Shown piece by piece: positions 1 through 8,715 of a DNA stretch of 64,000 nucleotides; the stretch's first letter is position 1, and every line of letters begins with the position of its first letter. The notes under the pieces are model-generated. The model was not told the DNA's origin. It ran no database searches and was given only the letters and a program-made list of their open reading frames with translations. The DNA lies in the NCBI RefSeq assembly GCF_014172375.1, contig NZ_WNXD01000001.1, positions 620,001-684,000 of the forward strand. The letters are read 5' to 3'. Made by a program: the position numbers and the translations under genes. The stretch comes from Pedobacter planticolens. GTDB lineage: Bacteria > Bacteroidota > Bacteroidia > Sphingobacteriales > Sphingobacteriaceae.

Positions 1-770
1 ACCAAAAACCAGAAGCAGGTTTTTACAAAGGTACTTTTATAGTAAATAACATTGAAGACACGTATTTGGATGTAAGCAAATGGAACAAGGGTTTAGTGTG
101 GGTAAATGGACATTGCTTAAGTCGTTTTTGGAGTATTGGTCCAACGCAAACCATGTTAGTGCCAGAAAGTTGGTTGAAAAAAGGAGCTAACGAAGTGATT
201 GTGTTTGATTTATATGGTTCGGCGAAACCAGCATTGACGTTCTTGGATCATCCAATATTAGATCAAGTAAATGAACCACAACCAGAAAAACATAGAAATG
301 CTAACCAAAAATGGGATGCAATTGGGTTAACTGCTTGGGCAGAGGGTACGTTTGAAAATAATAACAAATGGCAAACTGCAGCAGCAAAACCAACTTTAGG
401 AAGATACTTTGCTTTAGATGCACTTTCAGAACAAAAAGGTCAGCCATTTACAACTATTGCCGAGATAAATATATACGATAAAAACGGCAACGAAATACCT
501 CGAACCAATTGGAAAGTTGTATTTGCCGATAGCGAAGAAATAGGTGGCGATGATGGTAGTGCGGTAAACGTTTTCGATTTGCAATTTACCAGTGTTTGGC
601 ATACAGAATGGGAAAATCGTTCGCCAAAACCACCACATCAAATCGTACTAGATTTAGGTAAAAACTATGAAATAGGAAGTATTAAAGTATTGCCTAGACA
701 AGATAATGCCAACGGGCGAATTAAAGATTACAAAATCTATTTATCAACCACTTTATTTAAAGGATTATAA
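1..770 (+). CDS. Beta-galactosidase, GH35 family, C-terminal part (5' end outside window)
   Basis: The frame is open from base 3, so the gene begins upstream of the window; the TTG at 66 is not a real start. The first ~75 visible residues match the last jelly-roll domain of GH35 beta-galactosidases, including the segments GFYKGTF, DTYLDVSKWNKGLVWVNGH, GPTQTMLVPESWLKKG and NEVIVFDLYG. A discoidin-like F5/8C carbohydrate-binding domain follows (about visible residues 110-255: RYFALDAL, HQIVLDLG, IKVLPRQD, GRIKDYKIYLS). GH35 enzymes remove terminal beta-galactose and are usually periplasmic or surface proteins. The catalytic domain is not visible. The next gene starts 11 bases downstream, so the two are probably one transcript. 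Confidence 0.88.
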   Translation, partial: QKPEAGFYKGTFIVNNIEDTYLDVSKWNKGLVWVNGHCLSRFWSIGPTQTMLVPESWLKKGANEVIVFDLYGSAKPALTFLDHPILDQVNEPQPEKHRNANQKWDAIGLTAWAEGTFENNNKWQTAAAKPTLGRYFALDALSEQKGQPFTTIAEINIYDKNGNEIPRTNWKVVFADSEEIGGDDGSAVNVFDLQFTSVWHTEWENRSPKPPHQIVLDLGKNYEIGSIKVLPRQDNANGRIKDYKIYLSTTLFKGL

Positions 771-781
771 AACACACACAA

Positions 782-1981
782 ATGAAACTTAAATTATTTA
801 TCGCTCTGCTTTTGGCAAGCACAACAACCTTTGCACAGGAAGTAAAATTAGCAGCTACACCACCAATGGGATGGATGAGTTGGAACATCATGTCTGAAAA
901 TCCGAATGAAAAAGACATTAAGGAAATGGCTGATGCTATGGTTGCTAGCGGAATGGTTAAAGCTGGTTATCACTATATCTTCTTAGACGATTGTTGGCAA
1001 GGTGGTCGTGATAACAAAAATAACATCATTGCCGATGCGAAAAAATTTCCTTCTGGAATTAAATCACTAGCAGATTATTTACATAGTAAAGGAATGAAAT
1101 TGGGAATTTATTCTGATGCAGCGCCACTTACTTGTGGAGGTTTTACGGCTAGTTTTAATTTCGAAAACCAAGATGCCAAAACATTTGCATATTGGGGAAT
1201 AGATTACCTGAAATATGATTATTGCAATGCACCTGAGGATGTAGCAACAGCTAAGATTCGTTATGGTAAAATGGCACAAGCGCTACGCAAATCGGGAAGA
1301 GAAATTTTATTGGGTATCTGCGAATGGGGTCCACGTGAGCCATGGAATTGGGGTGCAGAAGTTGGTGGACAAAGTTGGCGTACTACCTACGATATTAGAG
1401 ATAAATGGAATGATACTGAAGGCAAAGGGGGAGTTGGAATTTATAATGTAGTTGATAAAAATGCAGAACTTGCAAAATACTCTGGACCAGGAAAATGGAA
1501 CGATGGAGATATGTTGGTAGCGGGTTTACATGGAGTAAAAGGCCCATCATCTGCATACAACGGTAAGGGTTGTACACAAGCAGAATACCAAAGTCAGATG
1601 AGTTTATATTCGATGCTAAATTCGCCATTATATGCGAGTTGCGACATTCGTAAAATGGATGATGAAGCAAGAACTATTTTTACGAATGAGGAGGTGGTTG
1701 CCTTAAATCAGGATGCTTTAGGAAAACAAGCTGAACGTAAAATTAAAAATGACGTTTGGGACATTTTTGTTCGTCCGTTGGCTAATGGAGATTATGCCAT
1801 TGCTATTTTAAACAAAGCTGCTTCAACACAAAATGCAAAAATAAATTTCGCCGATTTAGGCTTAGCTGATAAATACGAAATCAGAGATTTATGGCAACAT
1901 AAAGTAACAGGAAAAGGTAACAAATGGGCTGGTCAGGTAGCTGCACACGAAACCAAAGTTTTTAGATTGAAGAAAATATAA
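782..1981 (+). CDS. Secreted alpha-galactosidase, GH27
   Basis: A 399-residue protein with a signal peptide ending near TFAQ. The GH27 barrel starts at PPMGWMSWN (about residue 27). FLDDCW (68-72) binds the galactose, KYDYC (144-148) carries the nucleophile Asp146, and WRTTYDIRDKW (199-209) carries the acid/base Asp204. A C-terminal beta-sandwich follows. The family hydrolyses terminal alpha-1,4/1,6-galactosides, and a few members act on alpha-N-acetylgalactosamine. It sits between the GH35 gene and an M60-like peptidase with gaps of 11 and 22 bases, so it is very likely in an operon for stepwise breakdown of a galactose-containing glycan or glycoprotein. Confidence 0.95.
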   Translation: MKLKLFIALLLASTTTFAQEVKLAATPPMGWMSWNIMSENPNEKDIKEMADAMVASGMVKAGYHYIFLDDCWQGGRDNKNNIIADAKKFPSGIKSLADYLHSKGMKLGIYSDAAPLTCGGFTASFNFENQDAKTFAYWGIDYLKYDYCNAPEDVATAKIRYGKMAQALRKSGREILLGICEWGPREPWNWGAEVGGQSWRTTYDIRDKWNDTEGKGGVGIYNVVDKNAELAKYSGPGKWNDGDMLVAGLHGVKGPSSAYNGKGCTQAEYQSQMSLYSMLNSPLYASCDIRKMDDEARTIFTNEEVVALNQDALGKQAERKIKNDVWDIFVRPLANGDYAIAILNKAASTQNAKINFADLGLADKYEIRDLWQHKVTGKGNKWAGQVAAHETKVFRLKKI

Positions 1982-2003
1982 CTAAACACACACAAACACA
2001 CAA

Positions 2004-3512
2004 ATGAAACACTTATTTACTATCGCATTAGTAGCGACTGGGCTAACCACCTTTGCGCAAGATGCTACAAAAGACCCCGCAACGGTATTAATTACCCCGC
2101 AACAAACGCTTTCTAAAAACGATACTGCTTTTAGAAAAGAAATTTCAAAATGGAGTGATCAGATTTTAAAAAGTACGGATTATAAAAACATTAAAGCACA
2201 ACCTTCGTCTGCCAATTTTCCAGGTTCGGTTAAAGAAGGATACAAATTTGTAAGTCAAACCGTGCCTGTTGCTCATCAAAAAATTGTGGATAGCTTGGTG
2301 TCTGTAGTTTCTACTTTAGGCTATTCTGGTTATGATAGTGATATTATGTACGGTACAGGTTTGTATGCTGCTGCTGGCGAATATATAGAAGTTGATGTGC
2401 CAAAAGGGACTAATGTTGAAGATTTATCAGTTCAAATTGGTGCGCATAGCGACAGGTTAAATTATTGGGTTGCAGGAAAAGAAGATTGGCGTCGTATGCC
2501 TATCATCACCAAAAAACAGAAATTAGTAATTGGTAAAAACTATTTAACATCGCCATTTGGCGGATTGATTTACATTGATATTAAACCAAAAGGGGAAAGT
2601 AGAAATATTGATTTTAAAATCAGCCATGCGGTAACTGCACCTCTTTTTATACTGGGTAAAACTTCGCAAAGCGATTGGCAAACTCAATTAAAAAACAATA
2701 AAGCACCTTGGGGCGAAATGGCTACTGAAAATGTAATTCTTACTTTGCCGGATAGCGTTTTACAAACTATTAAAAACCCTGATGAAGTAATGAAGCTTTG
2801 GGACTTAATTGTTGGGGGAGAAATGGAATTGGCGCAAATGCCTTTGCCATTTTACAGAGCGCAACGTTTAGTTCCAGATGAGCAAATTGGCGGTGGTTAT
2901 ATGCACAGTGGCTACCCAATTATGATCCATCATTCACCAAGCAAACACCTATTATCTACAGAAATTATGGCTGATCCATCTTTATTAATGAAGCCAAGTG
3001 GAGGTGGAGCTAATTGGGGTTTCTTCCACGAAATTGGTCATAATATGCAAAACCTAAATTGGGTTTTTGGTGGTACAACAGAGGTAAGTAATAACTTTTT
3101 CTCATTATACATGTTCGATAGATTGATTGGAGGAAGAGATAATGCGCACTCGGCTATTTCTAATGCCAATACACAAAAACAAATGAAAAAGTATTTCGCA
3201 GAAGGTCCGAGTTATGATAAATGGAAAAGTGATCCTTTCTTAGGTTTAATTATGTTCCGTCAAATGCAAGAAGGTTTTGGATGGGAAAGCTTTAAATCGT
3301 TCTTTATCGCTTACCAAAAAATGGGAGCTACTATTGGCAGATTAAACGATCAACAAAAACGAGATTTGTGGGTTAAAACATATTCGAATATTGTGAAAAG
3401 AAACTTAGCGCCATTTTGGAATACTTGGGGAGTTGGTATTAGCGATGCAACTACTAAAGAATTATCAGTTTACCCACAATGGAAGCCATATAACTTTCCT
3501 CCACAGAATTAG
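2004..3512 (+). CDS. M60-like (enhancin family) zinc metalloprotease
   Basis: A 502-residue protein with a signal peptide (cleavage near TTFAQ). The gluzincin motif HEIGH is at residues 342-346 within a GGGANWGFFHEIGHNMQ segment, followed by Glu360 in TTEVSNN as the likely third zinc ligand. Characterised M60-like proteases of Bacteroides cleave O-glycosylated proteins such as mucins and often lie beside glycosidases. Here the gene follows alpha- and beta-galactosidase genes by 22 bases, which suggests a glycoprotein target. No separate carbohydrate-binding module is obvious. Specificity is inferred from the family only. Confidence 0.88.
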   Translation: MKHLFTIALVATGLTTFAQDATKDPATVLITPQQTLSKNDTAFRKEISKWSDQILKSTDYKNIKAQPSSANFPGSVKEGYKFVSQTVPVAHQKIVDSLVSVVSTLGYSGYDSDIMYGTGLYAAAGEYIEVDVPKGTNVEDLSVQIGAHSDRLNYWVAGKEDWRRMPIITKKQKLVIGKNYLTSPFGGLIYIDIKPKGESRNIDFKISHAVTAPLFILGKTSQSDWQTQLKNNKAPWGEMATENVILTLPDSVLQTIKNPDEVMKLWDLIVGGEMELAQMPLPFYRAQRLVPDEQIGGGYMHSGYPIMIHHSPSKHLLSTEIMADPSLLMKPSGGGANWGFFHEIGHNMQNLNWVFGGTTEVSNNFFSLYMFDRLIGGRDNAHSAISNANTQKQMKKYFAEGPSYDKWKSDPFLGLIMFRQMQEGFGWESFKSFFIAYQKMGATIGRLNDQQKRDLWVKTYSNIVKRNLAPFWNTWGVGISDATTKELSVYPQWKPYNFPPQN

Positions 3513-3524
3513 TTAACTTAATCT

Positions 3525-3610
3525 CGTCATTGCGAGGCACGAAGCAATCTTAAAGCTATGGTTTACAGTCTTAATTGTGTTGTGAGATTGCTTCGTGCCT
3601 CGCAATGACG
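3525..3610. repeat. Intergenic palindromic repeat (26-bp arms)
   Basis: Arms 3525-3550 and 3585-3610 are perfect inverted copies of 26 bases (beginning CGTCATTGCGAGG) around a 34-base loop. It lies between the M60 gene and the GH95-like gene. A strong hairpin here could act as a terminator or protect the upstream mRNA. Half-copies of the same family occur near 16475-16510. Confidence 0.9.
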
Positions 3611-3635
3611 AAACGCTTTATAAAGGAATTTCATC

Positions 3636-5873
3636 ATGAAAAAACTAACCCTCATTCTACTCATCAGCTTTGCTTATCATATAAGCTTTGCGCAAAACCT
3701 AACTAAATACAACCTCAGTTTTGATAAATTACCTGCCAAATGGGATGAAGCTATGCCTTTGGGCAATGGCATGTTAGGTGCCTTAGTTTGGGGCAAAGCC
3801 GATAAATTACGCCTGTCATTAGATAGAGCAGATTTATGGGACGAGCGAAAAGCACAACCAGATTTGAATATCTACAACTGGAAATGGGTACAAAACCAGG
3901 TTGATAAAAAAGAATACGGCATTGTTCAGAAAACGTTAGATGATCCTTATCATCAAACTACACCTACTAAAATTCCAGCAGCAGCTATTGAGTTTAACAT
4001 CAGTAGCTTAGGTAAAGTAGTATCAAATGTTTTAAATCTAAAAACTGCATTAAATACGGTAAAATTTGAAAACGGCGTAGTATTTAACTGTTATATCCAC
4101 GCTACCAGAAATCAAGGCTTTTTTGGTTTCGAAAATCTGAAAAACACAGCTATTTTACCCGAGTTAATTGTTCATAATTATGCTGGAAATGAAAAAATAG
4201 CTAATGATAATAGTCATTCAGGTGAAGGTCTTCAAAAACTGGGCTATGCCAAAGGCGATGTAACCAAAACGCAAAATACCATCCGTTACAGACAACCAAT
4301 GACAGATGGACATTTTTATGAAGTATTAATCACATGGAAAAAAATAAACGATCACATTATAGGTTCATGGACGGTAACTAAAGATGCTGCTGCAGCTATT
4401 CCGCCTATTTCAGCAACAGCTAAAGAGCCAACAGGTTGGGATACACATACTAAATGGTGGGCAAATTTTTGGAATAAATCTTCTATTTCCATTCCTGATG
4501 AATTGGTGCAAAAGCAATATTACTTAGAGCAATATAAATTAGGCTCGGTAGCAAGAAAAGGAGCGCCAGCTATTACTTTACAAGCGGTTTGGACTGCTGA
4601 TAATGGAAGTTTACCACCTTGGAAAGGCGATTTTCATAACGATTTAAATACTCAATTAAGCTATTGGCCAACTTATACATCGAACCATTTGACAGAAGGC
4701 AAAACCTTTACCGATTGGCTTTGGAAAGTTAAGGGTGAAAGTGAAAAGTATACCAAATCATATTTCGGTGTAGCTGGTTTAAATATACCCGGTGTAGTTA
4801 CGTTAAGTGGTCAGCCAATGGGAGGGTGGATTCAATATTCGATGAGCCCAACAGTGGGGGCTTGGTGTTCACAACATTTTTATTGGCAATGGAAATACAG
4901 CATGGATAAGCAGTTTTTAAATGAACAAGCTTATCCTTACATCACACAATCGGCTACCTTTTTAGAGAACATTACATTTTTAAAAGATGGAGTGCGGATG
5001 TTGCCCTTAAGTTCTAGTCCAGAATATAACGATAACGCGATAAGCGCTTGGTTTAAAAACTGGAGTAATTTCGATTTAGGCTTAGCCAAGTTTTTGTTTA
5101 AAGCTGCAAAAGAAGTTTCATTAGCCAAAGGCGATAAAAAAGGAGCAGAGCACTGGCAAACTATCGCTAATCAATTGCCAGATTATGAAGTAAACGAAAC
5201 AGGATTTACAATTGCACCGGGTCAAAACTTAAATGCTTCTCATCGTCACATGTCGCAATATATGGCCATTTATCCTTTGGCATTGCTAGATTATAACAAG
5301 CCAGAAGATAAAACTCGTATCGATAATTCATATAAACAATTAGAAGCGAAAGGAACTCGTGGTTGGTGCGGTTATTCTTTTAGCTGGATGGCATCATTAT
5401 ACGCAAGAGCCTACCAAGCAGATAAAGCGCTTAAACAATTGCAAATCTTTGCTTCAAATTTCTGTTCGCCAAATAGTTTTCACTTAAACGGAGATCAAAA
5501 AGGTGGACAATACTCTGGTTTTACCTATCGTCCGTTTACATTAGAAGGAAATTTTGCTTTTGCCCAAGGTGTAAATGAATTATTACTGCAAAGCAGAAAT
5601 GGTTATATCGAAGTTTTTCCAGCAATACCAACTACTTGGAAAGATTGCTCTTTTAAAGATTTACGAACAGAAGGCGCATTTTTAATTAGTGCAAATTATA
5701 AAAATGGCAAAGCCGATAGCATAACCGTTTTAGCCGAACAAGGCGGAGAATTAAATATAAAATTGCCTAAAGGGAATTTTACCTTATCAGGAAAACAGGT
5801 TAAAACTGTAAATGGAATTGCTAAAATAGCTACCAAAAAAGGTGAGAAATTAGTTTTTCTAAATAAAGGATAA
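3636..5873 (+). CDS. Secreted six-hairpin glycosidase, GH95-like
   Basis: A 745-residue protein with a signal peptide ending near ISFAQ. The N-terminal sandwich contains WDEAMPLGNGMLGALVWG, as in GH95 enzymes. The central alpha/alpha barrel contains the segment GDFHNDLNTQLSYWP near residue 335, which corresponds to the INTEMNYWP region carrying the paired Asn residues of GH95. A C-terminal sandwich begins after IEVFPAIP. GH95 includes alpha-L-fucosidases and alpha-L-galactosidases. The sequence departs from classical members (LSLDRADLWDER in place of the usual LNEDTLWSG), so the substrate is uncertain. The RNA hairpin at 3525-3610 separates it from the upstream glycosidase operon. Confidence 0.78.
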   Translation: MKKLTLILLISFAYHISFAQNLTKYNLSFDKLPAKWDEAMPLGNGMLGALVWGKADKLRLSLDRADLWDERKAQPDLNIYNWKWVQNQVDKKEYGIVQKTLDDPYHQTTPTKIPAAAIEFNISSLGKVVSNVLNLKTALNTVKFENGVVFNCYIHATRNQGFFGFENLKNTAILPELIVHNYAGNEKIANDNSHSGEGLQKLGYAKGDVTKTQNTIRYRQPMTDGHFYEVLITWKKINDHIIGSWTVTKDAAAAIPPISATAKEPTGWDTHTKWWANFWNKSSISIPDELVQKQYYLEQYKLGSVARKGAPAITLQAVWTADNGSLPPWKGDFHNDLNTQLSYWPTYTSNHLTEGKTFTDWLWKVKGESEKYTKSYFGVAGLNIPGVVTLSGQPMGGWIQYSMSPTVGAWCSQHFYWQWKYSMDKQFLNEQAYPYITQSATFLENITFLKDGVRMLPLSSSPEYNDNAISAWFKNWSNFDLGLAKFLFKAAKEVSLAKGDKKGAEHWQTIANQLPDYEVNETGFTIAPGQNLNASHRHMSQYMAIYPLALLDYNKPEDKTRIDNSYKQLEAKGTRGWCGYSFSWMASLYARAYQADKALKQLQIFASNFCSPNSFHLNGDQKGGQYSGFTYRPFTLEGNFAFAQGVNELLLQSRNGYIEVFPAIPTTWKDCSFKDLRTEGAFLISANYKNGKADSITVLAEQGGELNIKLPKGNFTLSGKQVKTVNGIAKIATKKGEKLVFLNKG

Positions 5874-5891
5874 ACTTGAATCCCAATCTTG

Positions 5892-5976
5892 CTCGTCCTT
5901 TCGACTGGAGCGCAGCGAAATGGAGAAATCTTTCTATATAATTTAAAGATTTCTCGGCTGCGCTCGAAGAGACGAG
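5892..5976. repeat. Intergenic palindromic repeat
   Basis: Imperfect inverted repeat: CTCGTC...GGAGCGCAGCGAAATGGAGAAATCTTT on the left pairs with AAAGATTTCTCGGCTGCGCTC...GACGAG on the right, around a short TA-rich loop. The core GAGCGCAGCGAA reappears near 16405, marking a dispersed family. Confidence 0.85.
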
Positions 5977-6010
5977 TGGGTTAGCTACACTTGTCCTAAT
6001 CTTGTTCATC

Positions 6011-6108
6011 ATTCCCGTGAAAACACGTCATTCCCAACTTGATTGGGAATCCTAATGCAATAAGAGGCTTTTTTATGCATTAGGATTCCCGTTTTCACGG
6101 GAATGACG
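6011..6108. repeat. Intergenic palindromic repeat, CGTCATTCCC type
   Basis: The left arm starting CGTCATTCCC (6026) and the right arm ending GGGAATGACG (6108) form a long imperfect hairpin with inner arms CCTAATGCA / TGCATTAGG. The same outer sequence occurs at 45291-45385 downstream of trpA. Confidence 0.85.
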
Positions 6109-6230
6109 AGTTTAGAGTAAACATGAGAAATAATAATCTTGTCTTAAACACCCCCTAATGTTGACTTTTTCGCCAACCATTTTTAAATTTAAGTTGTTAT
6201 ATCTTAGTATAACCTTAAATCAATTTAAAA

Positions 6231-6726
6231 ATGGAAATCAAACCAGTAAGCAATCGCATGTTCGCTCTCATCGTATTGTATGATATGCATACCACCTATT
6301 TTGGTAACGCAATTGACGGCATTTCTGATAAAGATGCTCATCAGCGTTTAGATACAAAAGCTAACCATATAGCTTGGATTAGTGGAAGTTTAGTAGAAGG
6401 AAGGTACGAATTAGCTAATTTATTAGGGCTAGATCTTAAGCAAACAGCTCACGAACTTTTTGCAGACCACAAAGGTATTCAAGATAATGAAACTTATCCA
6501 GCATTAGCTGATTTTAAAAAAAGATTGGGAAAAAATCTCTCCAATTTTAAGAGAGAAGCTTATGCAGGTTACAGAGGAACAACTGGATAAAATGTTAGAG
6601 TTTCCAGGTATGAGTTTTCCGATGTTTGAGATGGTTTCTTTTAACATTTATCGCGAAGCAAATTGCATTGGTCAGATTGCGCTATGGCGTAGGTTGCTAA
6701 ATTACGATGCGATGAAATACATGTAA
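6231..6726 (+). pseudogene. DinB-family protein, frameshifted in an A7 tract
   Basis: The first frame (6231-6590) encodes a DinB-like four-helix-bundle start (MFALIVLYDMHTTYFGNAI, then an NHIAWISGSLVEGRYELAN segment) but ends in an unrelated tail, REAYAGYRGTTG. The continuation lies in the +1 frame: from the A7 run at 6516-6522 it reads KKDWEKISPILREKL, MQVTEEQLDKMLEFPGM and NCIGQIALWRRLL, and ends at TAA 6724-6726 after DAMKYM, a typical end for the family in this phylum. Removing one A restores a single ~165-residue protein. This is either a recent inactivating mutation or an assembly/sequencing indel. DinB-family proteins are metal-dependent enzymes such as thiol-S-transferases; the function here is unknown. 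Confidence 0.85.
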
Positions 6727-6800
6727 TTCAAATTAAAAATTTCGAGGTATTTTTTTAAAAATGGATTATCTTGTACTAAACTTAACCTAAACTAAATAAT

Positions 6801-7193
6801 ATGAAAATTGCAATTATCATTGTTAGAAGCCTGCTAGGCTTAATGTTTGTGTTTGCTGCCGTTGTTGTCCTTTTTAAAATTCCGATGGAGCAACCACCAA
6901 TGACACCTGGCGCAACAGCTTTTATGACTGGATTGATGTCTGGTAATTATTTTATGACTTTATTAAAAGTGATAGAATTGATTTGTGGCATTTTACTGAT
7001 TGTTAATTTTTGGGCACCATTGGCAACTGTAGTCTTGTTTCCAATTACCGTAAATATCTTATTTTTTCATGCGTTTCTTGATGAACCTAAGAATTTACCG
7101 AGCGCTCTATTTTTAATAGCTGCAAACCTATTTTTAGCTTATGCGTATCGTAAAAACTATGCTGGCTTATTAATGGCGAAACCTATTCAATAA
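6801..7193 (+). CDS. DoxX-family small membrane protein
   Basis: 130 residues with four predicted transmembrane helices (about 5-27, 48-70, 72-92 and 100-120), the layout of DoxX/DoxD-like proteins. FVFAAVVVLFKI near the N-terminus and FFHAFLDEPKNLPSALFLIAA near the end resemble bacterial DoxX homologues. These proteins sit in the inner membrane, and some are linked to oxidative stress or quinone-dependent reactions. No operon partner is close: the DinB-family remnant ends 74 bases upstream. Confidence 0.75.
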   Translation: MKIAIIIVRSLLGLMFVFAAVVVLFKIPMEQPPMTPGATAFMTGLMSGNYFMTLLKVIELICGILLIVNFWAPLATVVLFPITVNILFFHAFLDEPKNLPSALFLIAANLFLAYAYRKNYAGLLMAKPIQ

Positions 7194-7228
7194 GTTTCCT
7201 CAAAGAAAACCTTAAAAAGATGGTAACA

Positions 7229-7276
7229 TTTTACCTGCCGGTAGTCTAAATAGTAGAAAAGGTTACCGACAGGTTA
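7229..7276. repeat. Short inverted repeat
   Basis: ACCTGCCGGTA near 7232 and TACCGACAGGT near 7264 are inverted copies with one mismatch, separated by an A-rich loop. It lies between the DoxX-like gene and the next gene and could form a weak hairpin. Confidence 0.5.
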
Positions 7277-7288
7277 ATATAAAATATC

Positions 7289-7585
7289 ATGATTGAAGTT
7301 TTTAAAACAGACGTAACAAATTGTGATGACGCCAAATGGCTGATTGATCAACTGCATAAAACCTTTGACCACTATCTAGCAAATTTCGATTTAGAAGATT
7401 GTGATTCTATTCTTCGGGTTGAATACTCAAACGGAATAGTAGATGCCGAAGCAATTATCAATTTTTTAGCAGAAAGAGGATTTTATGCAGAAGTTTTACC
7501 TGATGATTTTCAATCTGCGATAAATTTTGACACTCATTTTTCGGTTGTGCAAAATCCAAACCTTTCTGACTTCTCTGAAAAATAA
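7289..7585 (+). CDS. Small conserved protein, HMA-like fold without CxxC
   Basis: 98 residues without signal peptide or membrane segment. The pattern beta-helix-beta (MIEVFKTDVT, CDDAKWLIDQLHKTF, CDSILRVEYSNGIVDAEAIINFLAERGFYAEVL) resembles the ferredoxin-like fold of heavy-metal-associated domains, but the metal-binding CxxC is absent. Cysteines occur only singly, so metal transport is unlikely. The function is unknown. The assignment rests on pattern resemblance and is tentative. Confidence 0.65.
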   Translation: MIEVFKTDVTNCDDAKWLIDQLHKTFDHYLANFDLEDCDSILRVEYSNGIVDAEAIINFLAERGFYAEVLPDDFQSAINFDTHFSVVQNPNLSDFSEK

Positions 7586-7679
7586 TCTCCTTAGAAAATC
7601 ATTTTTCTCATACAGAATTAGCAGTAATTTTATTTTCAAATCCTATTCATTAACTTTATGAACAGTTAAATCTATTCCT

Positions 7680-8114
7680 ATGTCTAAAAAACTATCACTA
7701 CTGTTCGTATTTGCTATTTGCACACTCTCTGTTTTTGCGCAAAAGAAAGATGATATTTTAGGGAAATGGCTTAATCCTTCAGGCGAAGGTCAGGTAGAGA
7801 TATACAAAAAAGCAGATAAATATAGTGGTAAACTAGTTTGGATTAAAGATCCAAATGATGATAAGGGTAAGCCAAAAATGGATATTAAAAACCCAAATGC
7901 AAATTTAAGATCGAGACCAGTGATGGGACTAGAGATTTTAAAGAATTTTGCTTTTGAGGATGGAAAATGGACTGATGGAACAATTTATGATCCTAAAACT
8001 GGTAAAACCTATAGTTGTAATTTATCAATTAAAGAAAACGGAGAGTTAAATATCAGAGGGTATATTGGTATTTCGCTAATTGGTAGGTCTGAAAGTTGGA
8101 AAAGAGTAAAATAA
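7680..8114 (+). CDS. Secreted DUF2147 protein
   Basis: 144 residues with a signal peptide (cleavage near SVFAQ). The mature part matches DUF2147: ILGKWLNPSGEGQVEIYKK, KYSGKLVWI, then GLEIL, FEDGKWTDGTIYDPKTGKTYSC and LNIRGYIGISLIGRSESWKRV. These are lipocalin-like periplasmic or outer-membrane-associated proteins of unknown function. It stands alone, with a convergent lipoprotein gene 25 bases downstream. Confidence 0.88.
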   Translation: MSKKLSLLFVFAICTLSVFAQKKDDILGKWLNPSGEGQVEIYKKADKYSGKLVWIKDPNDDKGKPKMDIKNPNANLRSRPVMGLEILKNFAFEDGKWTDGTIYDPKTGKTYSCNLSIKENGELNIRGYIGISLIGRSESWKRVK

Positions 8115-8139
8115 ACGCTAATCAAAATCTAAACTTTTG

Positions 8140-8604
8140 TTAATTATTGCACATTGTTTCCTCAAAAATAAATCTTCCTTTACCATAGTCAATAGGTACC
8201 TTATTATCGAAGTGAGCAGAACCCATAATTAGCATAAACTGACCAATACCCATAGTCAATTTACCATCCTTTTTTAAAAAAGCAACTGGATTACGATTCC
8301 ATCTTTCGGCCTTGTTAATTTTAAAATCATAGTGACCTCTTAGCGTATCGCCATACATCTCGCCTTTGAACTGCCCCTCATATCTTTCCTTTTTATCGGT
8401 ATAACTAAAAGTCAACAATCCATTAATAATTTTTTTAGAAGTATCGATAGAAAACCATGCTGTATCTTTTCCTGAAATTGATTGGTAACAAACCGTTTTT
8501 TTCTTGTCCATTACTTCTTTTTCTTTTGGCTTTTCTTCTTGGCAACTGAAAATGAACAGACTAATTATAAATACTGAAGCTAAAAATAGGGATTTGGTTT
8601 TCAT
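8140..8604 (-). CDS. Putative lipoprotein
   Basis: The longest frame starts at 8688, but the sensible start is the ATG at 8602-8604, giving MKTKSLFLASVFIISLFIFSC, a lipoprotein signal with lipobox IFSC and a following QEEKPKE stretch. The mature ~135 residues look beta-rich (GLLTFSYTDKKERYEGQFKGEMYGDTL, LRGHYDFKI, KDGKLTMGIGQFML). No family is recognised. It converges on the DUF2147 gene and diverges from the beta-propeller gene. Confidence 0.75.
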   Translation of the reverse strand: MKTKSLFLASVFIISLFIFSCQEEKPKEKEVMDKKKTVCYQSISGKDTAWFSIDTSKKIINGLLTFSYTDKKERYEGQFKGEMYGDTLRGHYDFKINKAERWNRNPVAFLKKDGKLTMGIGQFMLIMGSAHFDNKVPIDYGKGRFIFEETMCNN

Positions 8605-8715
8605 AAGTTGATTGTTGTAAATAGTAAAATAGTTATAAGAACAAGATGCTTGAATAGTTACCTTTCCATAAACTTTTCTTATTTTCATCTGTTTACATCA
8701 AAAAAACGTCCTATT

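Larger units (their letters stand above)
5874..6230. other. Gene-free stretch with two inverted repeats
   Basis: No credible coding sequence is present. It holds two palindromic repeats, listed separately, and the presumed promoter of the DinB-family gene in its last 100 bases. The short open frame across 5830-6012 on the minus strand is made of repeat sequence. Confidence 0.7.

Noticed and set aside
6516..6522. Programmed frameshift in the DinB-family gene
   Set aside because: The needed shift is +1 and the A7 run is not in the phase of a usual slippery site; no stimulating structure was seen. An indel is simpler.
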